Origin: Aureispira sp. CCB-QB1 | Lineage (GTDB): Bacteria > Bacteroidota > Bacteroidia > Chitinophagales > Saprospiraceae | Assembly: GCF_000724545.1 (NCBI RefSeq) | Contig: NZ_JHBV01000042.1 | Span: 62,001-126,000 of the forward strand | DNA: 64,000 nucleotides | Reading direction: 5' to 3' | In this document: positions 18,342 through 26,397 of the stretch, one piece after another | Layout: each line of letters opens with the position of its first letter | How positions within the stretch are numbered: the stretch's first letter is position 1 | The notes under the pieces: generated by a model | The model's input: the letters and a program-made list of their open reading frames with translations, nothing else | The model's database searches: none | What the model was told of the DNA's origin: nothing | Program-made: the position numbers and the translations under genes

Positions 18342-18605
18342 ACTAATGCTTTTGAATATAAAAAAAATAAATATATGGTCTATATGTAAAAAAGAAATGT
18401 GCTAGTTATGGTCTAGCTTTAGCTAATTAATAATTTTGAAGCCAAGTAAATACTTGCTTTCGGCAATTGATTTATAGTAAAAGCGAATCTTGAGCATCTC
18501 TACTGTCATGATGGAAAAGGCTAAGAAGTATTCTTGGTGCCAAGAGAAATCAGATCACAAAAATTATTTAGGTTTGTATGTGATTTTATGTGTTAACTTT
18601 TTGGT

Positions 18606-18636
18606 CAAAGGTAGACTCATTGTAACCAACTAGCAA
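18606..18636 (-). promoter_or_regulatory. Promoter of the cluster 2 maturation operon
   Basis: On the minus strand: TTG (18636-18634), 20 bases, TACCTTTG (18613-18606). This matches the Bacteroidota promoter form. Transcription would begin near 18600, giving a leader of about 260 bases before gwsG. The region 18342-18797 holds no gene that I can see. Confidence 0.5.
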
Positions 18637-18725
18637 GTACCAATTGACAGGTGTGCAGGTTGAACTAGCAAGCGTGTCAAATAAATGGATTGTTGTGCAT
18701 GGTGATTAAGAGTAGTTATTATTAA

Positions 18726-18763
18726 AACTTGAGGCAGATGAAACATAAAAACTACCTCAAGTT
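18726..18763 (-). terminator. Hairpin after the cluster 2 precursor
   Basis: A 12-bp inverted repeat with one mismatch (AACTTGAGGCAG at 18726-18737 and CTACCTCAAGTT at 18752-18763) lies 34 bases after the precursor stop. The minus-strand tail is TTTAATAAT, only moderately T-rich. As in cluster 1, it separates the precursor from the enzyme operon. Confidence 0.65.
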
Positions 18764-18797
18764 ATTCGGTTCTTTTAGGTTTTAAAAAAGCCTGCGA

Positions 18798-19004
18798 TTA
18801 ACCATTGTCAGAGTGATCAGAACTTCCATTGTCTGCATAGTCCGAATTTCCGTTGTCGTGATGATCTGAATTCCCATTGTCGTGATGATCCGAATCACCG
18901 TTGTCGTAAGAGTCAGAAGCGAATTTCATGTTTCCTCCAGTAATTGCGTTCATTTGATCTGATTTGATAACTTCAGCATTTTTGAACAAATCTACTTTTT
19001 TCAT
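18798..19004 (-). CDS. Graspetide precursor peptide, cluster 2, with octapeptide repeats
   Basis: 68 residues from the ATG at 19004; an in-frame ATG at 19055 would add 17 residues but gives an atypical leader. The leader is MKKVDLFKNAEVIKSDQMN plus AITGG, with the double-glycine cut after residue 24. The core of 44 residues has five repeats of SDxxDNGx (SDSYDNGD, SDHHDNGN twice, SDYADNGS, SDHSDNG), so each repeat offers two Asp and one Ser. The regular acidic and hydroxyl residues suit an ATP-grasp ligase making one ring per repeat. His, Asp and Asn richness also suggests metal binding. It belongs with the enzymes at 12889-18341. Confidence 0.88.
   Translation of the reverse strand: MKKVDLFKNAEVIKSDQMNAITGGNMKFASDSYDNGDSDHHDNGNSDHHDNGNSDYADNGSSDHSDNG
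18801..18917 (-). repeat. 24-bp tandem repeats in the precursor core
   Basis: Five 24-base units with wobble differences encode the SDxxDNGx octapeptides. The units around 18841-18890 are nearly identical at DNA level (CCGTTGTCGTGATGATC-type), so repeat number could change by slippage. Confidence 0.8.
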
Positions 19005-19069
19005 TGTAATAAGTTTTTGTAAGATAAATGAATTAGAAATCCGTAAAGATTTCATGAATTAAATTGGAA

Positions 19070-19101
19070 CAAAGTTATAGTCCTGTGATTTTGGATTCAA
19101 A
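19070..19101 (-). promoter_or_regulatory. Promoter of the cluster 2 precursor
   Basis: On the minus strand: TTTG (19101-19098), 20 bases, TAACTTTG (19077-19070), a full Bacteroidota consensus with the same 20-base spacing as the cluster 1 precursor promoter. The start would be near 19063, leaving about 60 bases of leader. The rest of 19102-19358 shows nothing recognisable. Confidence 0.75.
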
Positions 19102-19358
19102 CCTAAAAAAGAGAGCTTTTAAGATTGTCAGTATGTATTAGTGTGTTATACTATGTTCGTATTTAGTTTATTAGTAATTTGTTTTTAGATATGTTTAAAG
19201 CCGTTTAGTAATCAAATGGACTCATGGAGCTTTATTCCTCATTTTCAATTCAACAGTAAATAATGTATCTTATGCTTTTTTATAAGATTGTATAAGTATT
19301 TTTTTGATGAGAAGAAGTAAACGCATCAATTTATATTACTTTTTAAGTACAAAATTAA

Positions 19359-20213
19359 ATGACCAAAATAGCCATTATGAGTGATTTTAAAATAACAGAA
19401 GAAGATCTTAGAAGACTAAATACAAAGGATGGATACAAGAAGTTGTTGAGCTCCAAAGATGTTAATGTTAAAAAGATTTTGAAAACCTTGAAGTATGAAG
19501 AGGAGTTAAATGACCTTCAAATTGAGCTGCTCAAAATGCAAGGCTGGGCTGCTGCCAATAATAAACGCATTGCAATTTTATTTGAGGGGCGTGATGCTGC
19601 TGGCAAAGGAGGAACCATTCGTCGTTTTGTAGAACATTTGAATCCACGTTCGATTCGCATTGTTGCTTTGCCCAAACCGACTGAAGAAGAACGAGGGCAG
19701 TGGTATTTTAGAAGATATATCAACCAATTGCCCAATCCTGGTGAGTTGGTGTTCTTTGATAGAAGTTGGTACAACAGAGCCGTGGTAGAACCTGTGAATG
19801 GGTTTTGTACGCCAGAGGAATATGCTTTATTTATGAAACAGGTAATTAGCTATGAACGAATGCTGCAAGAATCAGGAGTTATTTTAATTAAGTTTTGGTT
19901 GGATACTAGCAAAGACGAACAAGCGAAGCGTTTTGAAGCAAGAAAAAAAAGTCCTCTCAAACAATGGAAATTCAGTCCAATAGATGAAAGAGCACAAGAG
20001 TTGTGGGAAGTATATACGCAGTACAGGGATGCTATGTTTGAGAAAACACATACAGAAGATTGCCCGTGGGTGATTGTACAGGCAGATGACAAAAAAACAG
20101 CACGATTGGCTGCTATTCGTTATGTATTAAACAGCTTAGATTATGAAGGGAAATCAGATGAGAATGTTCGCTTAAAACCTGATTCAAAAGCTGTTAAAAA
20201 GTATAAGAAGTAA
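19359..20213 (+). CDS. ppk2: Polyphosphate kinase 2
   Basis: 284 residues, normal for single-domain PPK2 enzymes. They transfer phosphate between polyphosphate and nucleotides, usually phosphorylating GDP or ADP from polyphosphate. Diagnostic motifs are Walker A FEGRDAAGKGGTIRR, the lid region ALPKPTEEERGQWYFRRY, and Walker B-like VFFDRSWYNRAVVEPV. FSPIDERAQELWEVYTQYRDAMF follows and VIVQADDKKTARLAAIRYVL closes the fold. An ATG at 19377 is a possible alternative start. The TAA stop shares a base with the ATG of the next gene. Cytoplasmic. Confidence 0.93.
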   Translation: MTKIAIMSDFKITEEDLRRLNTKDGYKKLLSSKDVNVKKILKTLKYEEELNDLQIELLKMQGWAAANNKRIAILFEGRDAAGKGGTIRRFVEHLNPRSIRIVALPKPTEEERGQWYFRRYINQLPNPGELVFFDRSWYNRAVVEPVNGFCTPEEYALFMKQVISYERMLQESGVILIKFWLDTSKDEQAKRFEARKKSPLKQWKFSPIDERAQELWEVYTQYRDAMFEKTHTEDCPWVIVQADDKKTARLAAIRYVLNSLDYEGKSDENVRLKPDSKAVKKYKK

Positions 20214-20734
20214 TGATGTTTGTACCAAAAAAAACGACAAGTTTTAAAATGCGCTTGTTTGCATTGGTCATGAATTTATTTCCAACCTATCGACGTACTG
20301 GTGGAAGGGCAACATTTATAGCTGCTGATTTTTCAGATGTACACATTCGGTTGAAATTGGGTTGGGGAACGAGAAATTATGTAGGAACAATGTTTGGAGG
20401 AAGCATGGCTTCTGCGGCAGACCCTATTTATATGATTCAGTTGATGAGGATGTTGGGGAGCGATTATGTTGTTTGGGATAAATCAGCAAATATTCGATTT
20501 AGGCGACCTGGCGACCGTACCTTGTACATTCGTTTTTTGATTACCGATGAATTACTACAACGTATCAAAACACGTATTTTAACAGAACAAGAGTTCGACA
20601 TCGAATTGAGTGCGGATTGGGTAGACAAAGAGGGGACGGTCTATGCAACTGTCGGCAAAGTTTTATACATTGCTAGTAAAGCATTTTACAAAGAAAAACA
20701 ACGCAATCGAAAAAAAATAAAAGAAAAAAGTTAA
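20213..20734 (+). CDS. DUF4442 hotdog-fold protein
   Basis: 173 residues, related to DUF4442/YiiD-like hotdog thioesterase proteins. The stretch YRRTGGRATFIAADFSDVHIRLKLGWGTRNYVGTMFGGSMASAADP contains the conserved NYVGTxFGGSM segment, and WDKSANIRFRRPGDRTLY is the second strand set. The substrate is unknown; relatives act on acyl-CoA or acyl-carrier compounds. The start overlaps the ppk2 stop (TAATG), so the two are translationally coupled. The C-terminus is a Lys-rich tail. A shared terminator with the convergent OmpA gene follows. Confidence 0.8.
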   Translation: MMFVPKKTTSFKMRLFALVMNLFPTYRRTGGRATFIAADFSDVHIRLKLGWGTRNYVGTMFGGSMASAADPIYMIQLMRMLGSDYVVWDKSANIRFRRPGDRTLYIRFLITDELLQRIKTRILTEQEFDIELSADWVDKEGTVYATVGKVLYIASKAFYKEKQRNRKKIKEKS

Positions 20735-20812
20735 TTTTTTTTTAGGCTAGTGGACGTTTTAAAATTTGTTACGTTCTATAAACATAGACATCTAATGTTG
20801 TTAAAGTTACGT

Positions 20813-20873
20813 TATAGTTATTGTTCGGCATACTAAATGTATATTTCATTCGTGTCGAACGATAATGACTATA
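20813..20873. repeat. Imperfect inverted repeat after the ppk2 operon
   Basis: Arms TATAGTTATTGTTCG and CGAACGATAATGACTATA are complementary apart from a 3-base gap and one mismatch. GTTCTATA at 20773 and TATAGAAC at 20872 extend the symmetry. Its role is unknown; it may be a 3' UTR structure or an old palindromic element. Confidence 0.4.
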
Positions 20874-20934
20874 TAGAACAAAGATTTAATATAAAATATA
20901 AAGAAACATTGCTTTTTGGGTCGTAATGTGTTTT

Positions 20935-20976
20935 GAGAGACTATCCTGCTACGATAGTCTCTCTATCTTTTTGAGT
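20935..20976. terminator. Bidirectional terminator between ppk2 operon and OmpA gene
   Basis: An 11-bp perfect stem GAGAGACTATC/GATAGTCTCTC (20935-20945 and 20953-20963) has ATCTTTTTG after it on the plus strand and CAAAACACATT on the minus strand. It separates two convergent transcription units. Confidence 0.8.
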
Positions 20977-20989
20977 AAGATTGAATTCA

Positions 20990-23470
20990 TCAATCTATTT
21001 TGGGAGGGACTTTTATCATGCCCGTGGGAGTGTCTTCAGAGTTAGTACCCAATACTTTCATTTCTACTCGCTGATTGCGTTGTCTTCCTGCAAGCGTTTT
21101 ATTGGTAGCAATTGGTTGACGTTTGCCATAACCTTTGTAAGTAACTTGTTGGGGAGGAATCCCTTGATCAATTAAATATTGAGCAACATTTTTGGCACGT
21201 TCCATAGACAGTCGATCACAATAGTCGTGTTCAGGCAAGCCATTGGTATGACCACCTATTTCGATAACAATAGATGGATTGTTGCTTAGAAACTTCTGCA
21301 AACGAGATAGTTCTTTGGCGGCATGTTTGGTAATATAAGAAGAGTCCGCAGGGAAAAAAGTGTTGTTTAAGCGAAAAATTTGACCCTTTTTTAAATCTTT
21401 AGGGTTTAAGTTTTCTTCAAAATTACCACGACGCTGTACCGTTTTGTCGTATCCCACTAATGAAATAATGGAGAAATTATTAACATCGGTATCATTTTTA
21501 GCGGTAATAATTCGTTTGTATGCCACTCCTTTCTCTACCAAATAAGTCTTTATTTTATCGGCTTTATCCTTCGTTGGACTACTCAACTTGATGGTCATTT
21601 CAGGGTATTTCTCCATAAAAATAACCAAGCGATCTAGTTCAGGTTCTGCTTCAATGGATAAATCAGCTGTGTTGCCTAGAAAGAAAATATTATTGAGCGG
21701 AATTGTTTCACCAACTTCAATAGGATGTAGGTACAAGGTGATATACATTTCCGTATAAGCATCAATTTTTCCAATATCAATGCTTTTGCTTACAGGGTAG
21801 TACCCTCCTTTAAAAGCTAAAAAGTTGTATTGGTTTTCTGGAGGCAAAACAGCTTGGTATTTACCATCTTTGCTACTTGACAACGCATTTCCTTTTTCCT
21901 CATTGGTTTTCCAATCATAATAAATGATTTTTGCTCGAATAGGCTCTTTGGTAACCGCATTAAATACTTTTCCTTTGACCAATAATACAGGTTCTGGGCG
22001 AGATTCAATGGGAGGAATAACTTCATAAACATCTTCTGCACCAATGTGTTTTTCTCCTTTGTTAGAAACGAAATAAGCTTTGGTTCCAGATGCGGCAATG
22101 CTATAATGCGCTTCCCATTTATTTGAGTTAATTTCAGGACCTAAATTTTGTGGTGTCGACCAATTTTTCCAAGTATCATCCAAGCGTTTAGAGACAAAAA
22201 TATCCATAGAGCCATATCCGCCATGACCAGAAGAAGCAAAATAAAGTGTTTTGCCATCAGCTGCTAAAAATGGTGTTCCATCTTCATAGGCTGTATTAAT
22301 CGTTGGGCCTAAGTTTTTGGGTTGAGAAAAATGACCATTAGGTTGCAAAAACGATACGTATAAATCCAAATGGCCATAGGAATCATTGCGTTCAATAGAA
22401 AGTAGTAGCAACTGCTTGCTCGCTGCTAAATGGATGCTGTGGATAGGGTTTTGATTGTAATAATTATCAATGATAACATCTTGGGGAACTTCCCACGTAC
22501 CGTCCTCTTTGCGATGAGAAATAGAAACTCCTTTTCCTTTGGAGGTGCCACTCTGGTTATATGTGTTGCCCAACAATAATGTATTATTATCAGGCGATAC
22601 CGAAATAACTTGATTGTGATTGTTGTTATTAATTGGAGCTTTCATATGTTCTAGAGGACTCCAAGAGCCATCTTTTTGTTTGTAAGAGACCCAAGCATCG
22701 TCTCGTTTGTCCAAGCCCTTGTTTTGGGGGTGCCCTTTTCTAGTAACATATAGACTCTGCCCATCGTGCGCAATGAGCGGGTGTAGTTCTGCATAAGCAG
22801 AATTAATATTAGCCCCTAAATTTTTACGTTCATTACCTTGAACCGCATTCTCTACTAGGTTAATGGCTCTATCTTGCTGAATTTTTAAATAATCAATTTT
22901 GGCCGAGGTTTTACCCGAAATGACAAAGCCCAACAAATCACCGTAAAATGGAAGAATTTGAGTCGTGAAAGCAACTCTTCCATCCAAATAAAAGCGCATT
23001 TTGCCATTGTTCTTGCGAATAGAAATAGTGTGCACTTGATTGTTTTGATAATTGCCCGTCAACGTCCAATCTACAACACGGGTAAATTTACCTTTGTTGC
23101 AGGTAACAACCGAAGTCTTTCCTTGATTGCTAATTAAAAAAGCATTGTAATTATTTAAGTCTTTTACGCCCCAAATAATACCATACACACTTTGAGTGGT
23201 TTTTAGAAAAGGGGTAATTTTGCTTTCGATATAAAAAGAAGTATCAGGATGTACGGGGATAGATTGCCAGAAATACCAAGCTCCCTGATTTTGTTTGTAT
23301 TCAATTTTGTATAACCCATCCTCTACAACGGCACTATATTCGGAGGAGCTGCCATGCATCCATTGCAAAAAATTGTTGTCAAACTGTTCTTCAAAAATTA
23401 AATTTTTTTGAGCGGAACAAACTGAAACAAATGCCAAACAGAACAGGATCAATATAAGGCGAGTATTCAT
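20990..23470 (-). CDS. PD40-repeat / OmpA-family outer membrane protein
   Basis: 826 residues from the ATG at 23470 (MNTRLILILFCLAFVSVCSAQ signal peptide); a start 10 codons earlier would spoil the signal. Order of domains: a laminin/concanavalin-like N-terminal domain (about 20-205), then PD40/WD40-like repeats (about 220-490: AHDGQSLYVTRKG, VSPDNNTLLLGNT, AADGKTLYFASSGHGG, AASGTKAYFVSNKG). Next are a carboxypeptidase-like beta domain (about 500-590), a degenerate OmpA-like unit (about 595-680) and a true OmpA peptidoglycan-binding domain at the end (IEIGGHTNGLPEHDYCDRLSMERAKNV...). It anchors an envelope complex to peptidoglycan. Similar proteins occur near T9SS genes, but none are adjacent here. 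Confidence 0.88.
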   Translation of the reverse strand: MNTRLILILFCLAFVSVCSAQKNLIFEEQFDNNFLQWMHGSSSEYSAVVEDGLYKIEYKQNQGAWYFWQSIPVHPDTSFYIESKITPFLKTTQSVYGIIWGVKDLNNYNAFLISNQGKTSVVTCNKGKFTRVVDWTLTGNYQNNQVHTISIRKNNGKMRFYLDGRVAFTTQILPFYGDLLGFVISGKTSAKIDYLKIQQDRAINLVENAVQGNERKNLGANINSAYAELHPLIAHDGQSLYVTRKGHPQNKGLDKRDDAWVSYKQKDGSWSPLEHMKAPINNNNHNQVISVSPDNNTLLLGNTYNQSGTSKGKGVSISHRKEDGTWEVPQDVIIDNYYNQNPIHSIHLAASKQLLLLSIERNDSYGHLDLYVSFLQPNGHFSQPKNLGPTINTAYEDGTPFLAADGKTLYFASSGHGGYGSMDIFVSKRLDDTWKNWSTPQNLGPEINSNKWEAHYSIAASGTKAYFVSNKGEKHIGAEDVYEVIPPIESRPEPVLLVKGKVFNAVTKEPIRAKIIYYDWKTNEEKGNALSSSKDGKYQAVLPPENQYNFLAFKGGYYPVSKSIDIGKIDAYTEMYITLYLHPIEVGETIPLNNIFFLGNTADLSIEAEPELDRLVIFMEKYPEMTIKLSSPTKDKADKIKTYLVEKGVAYKRIITAKNDTDVNNFSIISLVGYDKTVQRRGNFEENLNPKDLKKGQIFRLNNTFFPADSSYITKHAAKELSRLQKFLSNNPSIVIEIGGHTNGLPEHDYCDRLSMERAKNVAQYLIDQGIPPQQVTYKGYGKRQPIATNKTLAGRQRNQRVEMKVLGTNSEDTPTGMIKVPPKID

Positions 23471-23501
23471 ACGATTTTTAATTAATTTGATATTTGTCAA
23501 T

Positions 23502-23639
23502 AATACTTCGTGGCTTTTCTCATTTTTACAAAAAATAAAAAAAAACTAACATTTATTTGATTATCAGTGTTTTAGGGTTTGAGTGGTAGAGTTTTGTCTT
23601 ATTTGATAATCAAAATAATGCGATTCTTTACGAAGTAAT
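23502..23639 (-). repeat. Dispersed palindromic repeat, copy a
   Basis: Outer arms AATACTTCGT (23502-23511) and ACGAAGTAAT (23630-23639) enclose inner arms TTTGATTATCA and TTTGATAATCAAA. Read on the minus strand, the CTAAAACACTGATAATCAAA segment matches copy b (48423-48587). It lies in the 614-base gap upstream of the OmpA gene. The remainder of that gap holds only a short hairpin near 23819 (ATGGTTA/TTAACCAT). Confidence 0.65.
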
Positions 23640-24084
23640 GTGTCAACTTAATCTAGGTTTATTACGATGGACTACGTAGCATTTTTTTGCTAAACTAAAC
23701 AAACGAGCAGTTTTTAGTTGAAGAGTGGTAAACGTAAAAAGAGATAGATTAAATTGTGCGAAATAGCATACAAGATCGTCTTATTTATCTACTTAATACA
23801 ATACTTTATGATTAATTCATGGTTAGTTTCTAACATTTTTAACCATAAAAACTGTATTTTTATTGTCTGTCAGGAAGGCAAAGGTACGAATATAATTCAG
23901 AATAATTTTCTTTGATTTTTATCTTTTTACTAAAAAATAGAAAAAAAATATAGATAGTTGAATCATTATCAACAAATAAAATAATAGTAAAAGATTGCTC
24001 TTGTATAAGGACGATGAAGCCGTATACTTGTGGCATTTGTAACCTACAGCAACCCAATGCTTAATTAATACCCAAACATTAAAG

Positions 24085-24993
24085 GTGGAAGATATAGGTA
24101 AGTTTAGACGGTTTTATAATGATCATATGCACAGCAAGTTGATAGTTTTTGAACGTCAACGAAAACAATTATTAGCTCTGATGTTTTTAGGAGTGATCTT
24201 GATGATTTTATTGAGTATCTTTGTGTTAAGTTTGGATATGTTTGCCTTGTCCATTTTTCTATTTGTGCCTTGGTTTTTGTTGTTTCGGGTATATCAACAT
24301 CGTTCCGATGTCTTTAGGGCTGGTTTTAAGCCTATTGTGGTGCAATCTATTTTAGAATTTATGGATTCAAGGTTGACCTATTATCACAAGGACTATATTA
24401 GTAAAGATACGTTTCTGCGCAGTCGTATATTTCCGATGAACCCTGAGTTATATTACGGGGAAGATTATATTATGGGAAAAATCGGTGAAATCTTTTTTGA
24501 GATGTGTGAATTGGAATTGTACCACACTGATAAAGTGAAGGGGAAATTAGAAAAATGGTTTGAGGGCATCTTTTTTCATGCCAATTTCAATACGGCATTT
24601 AAAGGGCGAATTGTTATGATTCCTCGATCGGATTGGCAACTATTTATTCCTATCATGAAAGAGTACACCAAATATGGAGGCTATGAATTAACGGATACAG
24701 GCAATGCTGCATTTGATGAAGAATTTATAGTTTATTTGGATAGAGATATTCATTACAAAGAAATTTTGACCCCTGAACTAATTATTGCCATCAATCAATA
24801 TCACATAAATAGCGGCAAGAAGGTCTATGCTTCTTTTTATAACAGTCATTTTTATATGGCAATTAACGAGCCTCAAGACTTATTAGAAGCAAGTGTTTGG
24901 CATTCCAATTTGAACTTTGAATTGATTGCGGCTTATTATAGAGAGTTATCGCTGTTTACGCAGATTGTTAAAGACTTTGATATCACACATTAA
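24085..24993 (+). CDS. DUF3137-like membrane protein
   Basis: 302 residues from a GTG start at 24085; the next in-frame ATG (24127) would lose 14 residues. Two adjacent membrane helices lie at about 30-70 (LLALMFLGVILMILLSIFVLSL, FALSIFLFVPWFLLF). A large cytoplasmic domain follows, with YYGEDYIMGKIGEIFFEMCELELYH and IVMIPRSDW. This layout matches the DUF3137 (galanin-like) family, whose function is unknown. It is monocistronic, with no clear partner. Confidence 0.7.
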   Translation: MEDIGKFRRFYNDHMHSKLIVFERQRKQLLALMFLGVILMILLSIFVLSLDMFALSIFLFVPWFLLFRVYQHRSDVFRAGFKPIVVQSILEFMDSRLTYYHKDYISKDTFLRSRIFPMNPELYYGEDYIMGKIGEIFFEMCELELYHTDKVKGKLEKWFEGIFFHANFNTAFKGRIVMIPRSDWQLFIPIMKEYTKYGGYELTDTGNAAFDEEFIVYLDRDIHYKEILTPELIIAINQYHINSGKKVYASFYNSHFYMAINEPQDLLEASVWHSNLNFELIAAYYRELSLFTQIVKDFDITH

Positions 24994-25145
24994 ACGTTTT
25001 TTTTGATGGTTTTGCTTAAAAGCAATTGAATCTTTGGAGGATGTGCCAGAAGAGCTGCTAGCCCCTATGCATGGGTAATTTGAAAATGAACCAATACATC
25101 ATTGTTCACTTTCAAATCCCCAAGAATGCTTTTTTAGGTATTTCA

Positions 25146-25517
25146 CTAGACATGCTGATCAATTAAAATCACATTGCCGTCAGGGTCTGTAACGGCAAAA
25201 CTAGCTGGACCAGTTCCATTTTCATCGGCTTCGTTCTGTATGGCAATTCCTTGTTTTTTTAGATGTTGTTGAATTTCTCGAACATCGTCAAATTGCTCTA
25301 AAATATTAGCATCATTATCCCACCCAGGATTAAAGGTAAGAATATTGTTTTCAAACATACCTTGAAATAAACCAATCAAAGATTGTTCGTTTTTCATAAT
25401 GAGATAATTTCGTTCTATTTTTCCTGCAAAAACCTTGAAGCCAAGCGATTCGTAAAATGCTTGAGAAGCTTTGAGGTCTTTAACACTGAGACTAATAGAG
25501 AAGGCACCTAGTTTCAT
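25146..25517 (-). CDS. VOC (glyoxalase/dioxygenase superfamily) protein
   Basis: 123 residues, two beta-alpha-beta-beta-beta units: SISLSVKDLKASQAFYESLGFKVFAG and FAVTDPDGNVILIDQHV. The C-terminal DPDGNxIxxxQ motif is typical of glyoxalase-like and fosfomycin-resistance-like proteins. The metal-ligand positions are not all evident, so an enzyme activity cannot be assigned. Cytoplasmic; a single gene on the minus strand. Confidence 0.85.
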   Translation of the reverse strand: MKLGAFSISLSVKDLKASQAFYESLGFKVFAGKIERNYLIMKNEQSLIGLFQGMFENNILTFNPGWDNDANILEQFDDVREIQQHLKKQGIAIQNEADENGTGPASFAVTDPDGNVILIDQHV

Positions 25518-25591
25518 AATTATTCTTTTAGTAGTTTTTCATTTTTTGATGAACGATTGTTCTATCTAAAATACTCATTTTTTCTGAATCA

Positions 25592-26344
25592 TTACTTAAA
25601 ATGAATGTTATAACTAAATGTCAATTGGATGATATGATTCCCTTCATATAAGTCAGCATTCCGTTGCAAGACTTGGTGCATGTATCCTAATTCTACTTTT
25701 CCATTTGTATTAAAGGCATAACCTACCCCTACATACAGCCAATTTTGATTGAACAATTTAGCCGATAAGTTATTGGAATTCAATCCTAGAAAAATTTCAT
25801 CAAAAGCCTTGACAAAGAGTTTGGATTTTGTGGACTCAAAGACTTTGACGGTATAACTAGCCGTAAGTCGATACCGAAATCGCTGTACAAACTTAAAGCC
25901 ATCTATATGGTGTTGTTCCTTAGAGTCTTGTATCACTCGATTCACAAAACGATGTTCCAAGCGATAGCGATGGTTAAAACGTAGAGCATTAATCTTGTGT
26001 TTTAATTCAAATTGTTCCCAAATATTATGCTCTTTAGTGGGTAGAGGACTTGGAAATTCTCCATAGGGATCGTTCAGTATAAAAGAATAACCAACTGAGC
26101 CGATGACAAAATTGGCTATTTTATAATTTAAAGACGGACGTTCTATCATTTGTTGAGGCGCCAATATCCAATTGGAACGCCGCCAATGAAATTCATTAGC
26201 CAAGTAGAAGCGGTTGGTGATGAATAGCTTATTGGTCAATGATGTCCATACCGAATGTGTATGAGTAGTCGTAGGCTGATGTTGAGCCCAAGTCGTATGT
26301 TGATATAGAATTGTGAATGCTATATAAATGAAGATGCGTTTCAT
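25592..26344 (-). CDS. DUF2490 outer membrane beta-barrel protein
   Basis: 250 residues. A signal peptide ending TTWAQ is followed by amphipathic strands with Tyr/Trp/Arg pairs (FYLANEFHWRRSNW, ALRFNHRYRLEHRFVNRV, FVQRFRYRLTASYTV, NWLYVGVGYAFNTNGKVELGYMHQV) ending in a terminal strand IIQLTFSYNIHFK. This is the pattern of DUF2490, small outer-membrane barrels with no assigned substrate. It lies 53 bases after nhaD in the same direction and may be co-transcribed with it. Confidence 0.8.
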   Translation of the reverse strand: MKRIFIYIAFTILYQHTTWAQHQPTTTHTHSVWTSLTNKLFITNRFYLANEFHWRRSNWILAPQQMIERPSLNYKIANFVIGSVGYSFILNDPYGEFPSPLPTKEHNIWEQFELKHKINALRFNHRYRLEHRFVNRVIQDSKEQHHIDGFKFVQRFRYRLTASYTVKVFESTKSKLFVKAFDEIFLGLNSNNLSAKLFNQNWLYVGVGYAFNTNGKVELGYMHQVLQRNADLYEGNHIIQLTFSYNIHFK

Positions 26345-26397
26345 ATTTTTGTTTTTTTTGTCTTAAAAGAGAGCTAAATAGGTACTTAAGAGCAGCT

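Noticed and set aside
12889-19055. Cluster 2 read as a broken duplicate of cluster 1
   Set aside because: All reading frames are intact, catalytic residues are kept, and the precursor and promoters are distinct, so it looks functional.
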